Of a stretch of DNA of 64,000 nt, positions 62,184-64,000 are shown in pieces. How positions within the stretch are numbered: position 1 is the first letter of the stretch; each line of letters begins with the position of its first letter. The position numbers were made by a program, and so were the translations under genes. Origin of the DNA: Caldilinea sp. CFX5. GTDB lineage: Bacteria; Chloroflexota; Anaerolineae; Caldilineales; Caldilineaceae. The notes under the pieces were generated by a model. It was not told the origin of the DNA, searched no databases, and worked only from the letters and a program-made list of their open reading frames with translations. The stretch is taken from the NCBI GenBank assembly GCA_021405325.1, contig QWII01000060.1, forward strand, positions 61,169 through 125,168, read 5' to 3'.

Positions 62184-62879
62184 CTAACGCTCCTCCTCCC
62201 CATTGCTCTCCGTCTCCTCTTCTTCGCGCAGCGTAGCGAATAGATCGCGAATTTCTTGCAGCGTAGCGCGATCCAGTTCACTGTTATACCAGACGCGCAT
62301 TTGATAGATCAGATCGTTGATCAAGCCCGCGTAACGCCGTTGCGCCTCCGGCGCCTCATCGTCGGCCAGGGTTTCATATTCACTGTGCTGCTCAAACCAC
62401 TGATCGAAATAGGGTTCAGCCGCCTGGGCATGTGGTCCCCACTGGCTTTGCTGATTCCACTCCTCATCCAAGAGAAAGCAGAGGGGTAATTCTAATTCGC
62501 CCAGCTCCTCGTTGAGATCGATCTCTTCCAGCAGTTGGTTCAATAGGTTGAGATTGTCGGTGTCCCGAAAGATGCGCAAGGCGAAGCGGGGGGAAAGCTG
62601 GGCAATGCGCATCCAGATCGGCAGAACGATCGGCGTCTCCGGCGCCTCTTCGCTCAGGAGCAGGGCAAAGTTGAGTTGATCCGGGTAGTTGACAAAGTAA
62701 TCTTGCACCGGCGGCGGTATGCGCACTTCCTGATAGCGCTGGTAGACAAGCTTGGCCAACCCCGGCGTAGCGGCCAAAAATTCGGCAGCGGTCAAGCCGG
62801 TGGTAAACGCAAAAACTTTCTGTTGGATGGGCAAGACGATGGTCGTCTGCTGGTCAGGTGATGGAGATAGAGTATCCAT
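62184..62879 (-). CDS. Hypothetical acidic protein
   Basis: The product is 231 residues from ATG 62879 (AGGGAGCG upstream); an earlier in-frame start at 62984 lacks a ribosome site. It is acidic and helical, for example LLNQLLEEIDLNEELGEL and LFATLREEEETE at the C-terminus. The middle contains PYFDQWFEQHSEYETL. No signal peptide, membrane helix, or known motif is seen, and I do not recognise the family. It is on the opposite strand from the pilus locus and separated from it by an AT-rich region. Confidence 0.65.
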   Translation of the reverse strand: MDTLSPSPDQQTTIVLPIQQKVFAFTTGLTAAEFLAATPGLAKLVYQRYQEVRIPPPVQDYFVNYPDQLNFALLLSEEAPETPIVLPIWMRIAQLSPRFALRIFRDTDNLNLLNQLLEEIDLNEELGELELPLCFLLDEEWNQQSQWGPHAQAAEPYFDQWFEQHSEYETLADDEAPEAQRRYAGLINDLIYQMRVWYNSELDRATLQEIRDLFATLREEEETESNGEEER

Positions 62880-63417
62880 TGTCCGCTGTCGCTCCCTATA
62901 AATTGGCTGTTCTTCATGAATTGCTGCCCCATTATATACCAAGAGCTGCGCTGATGACAGGATTCTGTAGCGGTATATGCGCAAATGTAATAGTAATCTA
63001 AAGGCAAGTTTTACTTAAATAAAGATAAGATTAAATAAGAAAAACAAAGGCTGTCATGAAGCTGTAATAGAATTTGAATGAAATCAGTGCTAAACTCTTT
63101 ATTAGAGCCTTTCGTAAAAGTAAGTAGGCCAATGAGTGAAAAAAGGACTGCTTGCAAGAAGGCCATCTAGACAAATAAAAGTGTAGATGATGAACGAAAA
63201 ACAAAAGAAAATTACGACAGGATTCTGTAACGATAGAAACACAAAAGTTGTGATAAACTAGAAAACAGAGACCTGAAGTAAAAGTAAACAAGCCGAGAAA
63301 ATCCTAACAGAAAATGTGGCTGTGCTAATGCTAACAGGGATTTCTTGCGCTTGGTCTCGACACGATTTAGTGCTTATTTTGAAAAAATCGCATTAAATAA
63401 GGAATTCAAACAAACTC
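62880..63417. other. AT-rich intergenic region before the tad pilus locus
   Basis: This 538-nt region is strikingly AT-rich compared with its surroundings and contains short frames only. The 14-mer GACAGGATTCTGTA occurs at 62956-62969 and again at 63216-63229. I see no gene, terminator or palindrome; it probably holds the promoters of the divergent genes. Confidence 0.6.
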
Positions 63418-63834
63418 ATGACCCATCGAATGCAGATCAAGGATGAACGTGGTACTACACTGATTGAATTCACGGTTGTGCTAACCATTTTGCTGGCCCT
63501 AACCTTTGGCATGATTGATTTTGCTCGCTACGTCTACGCCATCAGTGTGGTGCGGGCGGCGGCCCAAGAAGGCGCATGGGCTGGCTTGCATCGCAGCACT
63601 GACGAAGCTACGGCTGAAGCCACCGCTAAAGAGAAGATGATCGCCCTCGACCTGGATCATGCGTCGGTTGACGTGCAAAAAGGCGCCAAAATCGTCAATG
63701 CAACCGTGACCTATCAGTTTGAATTCATCACCCCCCTCGGCAGCGTTGCCTCGCTGCTGGGTGCGCCAACGGACGAAACGTACTCGACCGTTGTCATCAC
63801 CGGTACAGCCAGTATGGTCATCCCCGGCACTTAA
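63418..63834 (+). CDS. TadE-like pilus assembly protein
   Basis: The product is 138 residues. The N-terminal membrane segment ERGTTLIEFTVVLTILLALT with Glu at the fifth position after Gly is typical of TadE-type pseudopilins processed by a prepilin peptidase; FGMIDFARYVYA follows. TadE is a minor component of the tight-adherence (Flp) pilus secretion system. The next gene, a Flp pilin, confirms the context. The remaining tad genes lie beyond the window. Confidence 0.85.
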   Translation: MTHRMQIKDERGTTLIEFTVVLTILLALTFGMIDFARYVYAISVVRAAAQEGAWAGLHRSTDEATAEATAKEKMIALDLDHASVDVQKGAKIVNATVTYQFEFITPLGSVASLLGAPTDETYSTVVITGTASMVIPGT

Positions 63835-63915
63835 GTGGACAATTAGATAATTCATTCGCCTGGGTTATCTAATTACTTTATAACTCTTAACTCTATCTGT
63901 GGAAAGGATCTAACA

Positions 63916-64000
63916 ATGTTTACGAAGATGATGGTTGCTCTGAATGCGTATGTGGCTGGTTTGCAGAAGGAAGAAGGCCAGGGGTTGGCCGAGTATGCGC
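63916..64000 (+). CDS. Flp-family pilin (truncated by the window edge)
   Basis: The first 28 codons are in the window: MFTKMMVALNAYVAGLQ, then KEEGQGLAEYA. The Gly-Gln-Gly-Leu-Ala-Glu-Tyr segment is the Flp prepilin cleavage region, with Glu and Tyr as in Flp pilins. GGAAAGGA lies ahead of ATG 63916. It is the likely major pilin for the tad system begun by TadE. Confidence 0.85.
   Translation, partial: MFTKMMVALNAYVAGLQKEEGQGLAEYA

Overview
The window looks like a piece of a filamentous Chloroflexota genome (Anaerolineae/Caldilineae-like). This is inferred from gene content, not from a marker gene. The pointers are a BTAD/NB-ARC (AfsR-type) regulator, giant secreted proteins ending in a FLPLV-like tail, an NTT-type carrier fused to HEAT repeats and a cNMP domain, hybrid histidine kinases with tandem receivers, and a tad/flp pilus locus. 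Coding DNA is GC-rich. No rRNA, tRNA, CRISPR array or transposase gene was seen.

Layout. 1-4375 (minus) is a partial AfsR-like regulator with two NB-ARC modules. 4376-25080 holds four promoters built from 22-bp tandem repeats (GTAACGG boxes), which precede a small conserved protein, a TPMT-like methyltransferase, a 3668-residue surface protein and a small-protein/GNAT pair; an RCC1-repeat surface protein also lies here. 25222-31355 holds a beta-helix/Ig/RTX surface protein, a Tat-exported protein of unknown family and a tandem pair of EF-hand proteins. 31470-44745 is a signalling block: NTT-HEAT-cNMP carrier, two-domain class III cyclase resembling soluble adenylyl cyclase, DUF3307 membrane protein, two related histidine kinases, two response regulators and a MinD/ParA-like ATPase. 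44763-49368 (minus) is a polyamine ABC importer operon (potD, potA, a ribbon-helix-helix-like gene, potB, potC). 49761-57879 is metabolic: purK, purF, an enoyl-CoA hydratase, an SDR, an MBL-fold hydrolase, a Gfo/Idh/MocA oxidoreductase and an enolase-superfamily dehydratase. 58211-64000 holds an Amt-like channel with one twin histidine apparently lost, ThpR, two uncharacterised proteins, and the start of a tad locus (TadE and a truncated Flp pilin).

Two non-coding themes run through the window. First, the four 22-bp-period promoters share an exact 8-bp gap between the last GTAACG box and a TATACT-like -10. That is the geometry known for SARP activators, and the first gene is a SARP-type regulator lying divergently beside one of these promoters. 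Second, large palindromes separate many genes. Three share GGCTCA/TGAGCC ends and are flanked by 8-9 bp direct repeats, as if inserted. Others are made of iterated short words, and several such low-complexity palindromes sit in frame inside genes, including at the same point of the ATPase domain of both kinases.

Positions and motifs were read by eye. Family assignments rest on recognisable motifs and recollection of families, not on database searches.
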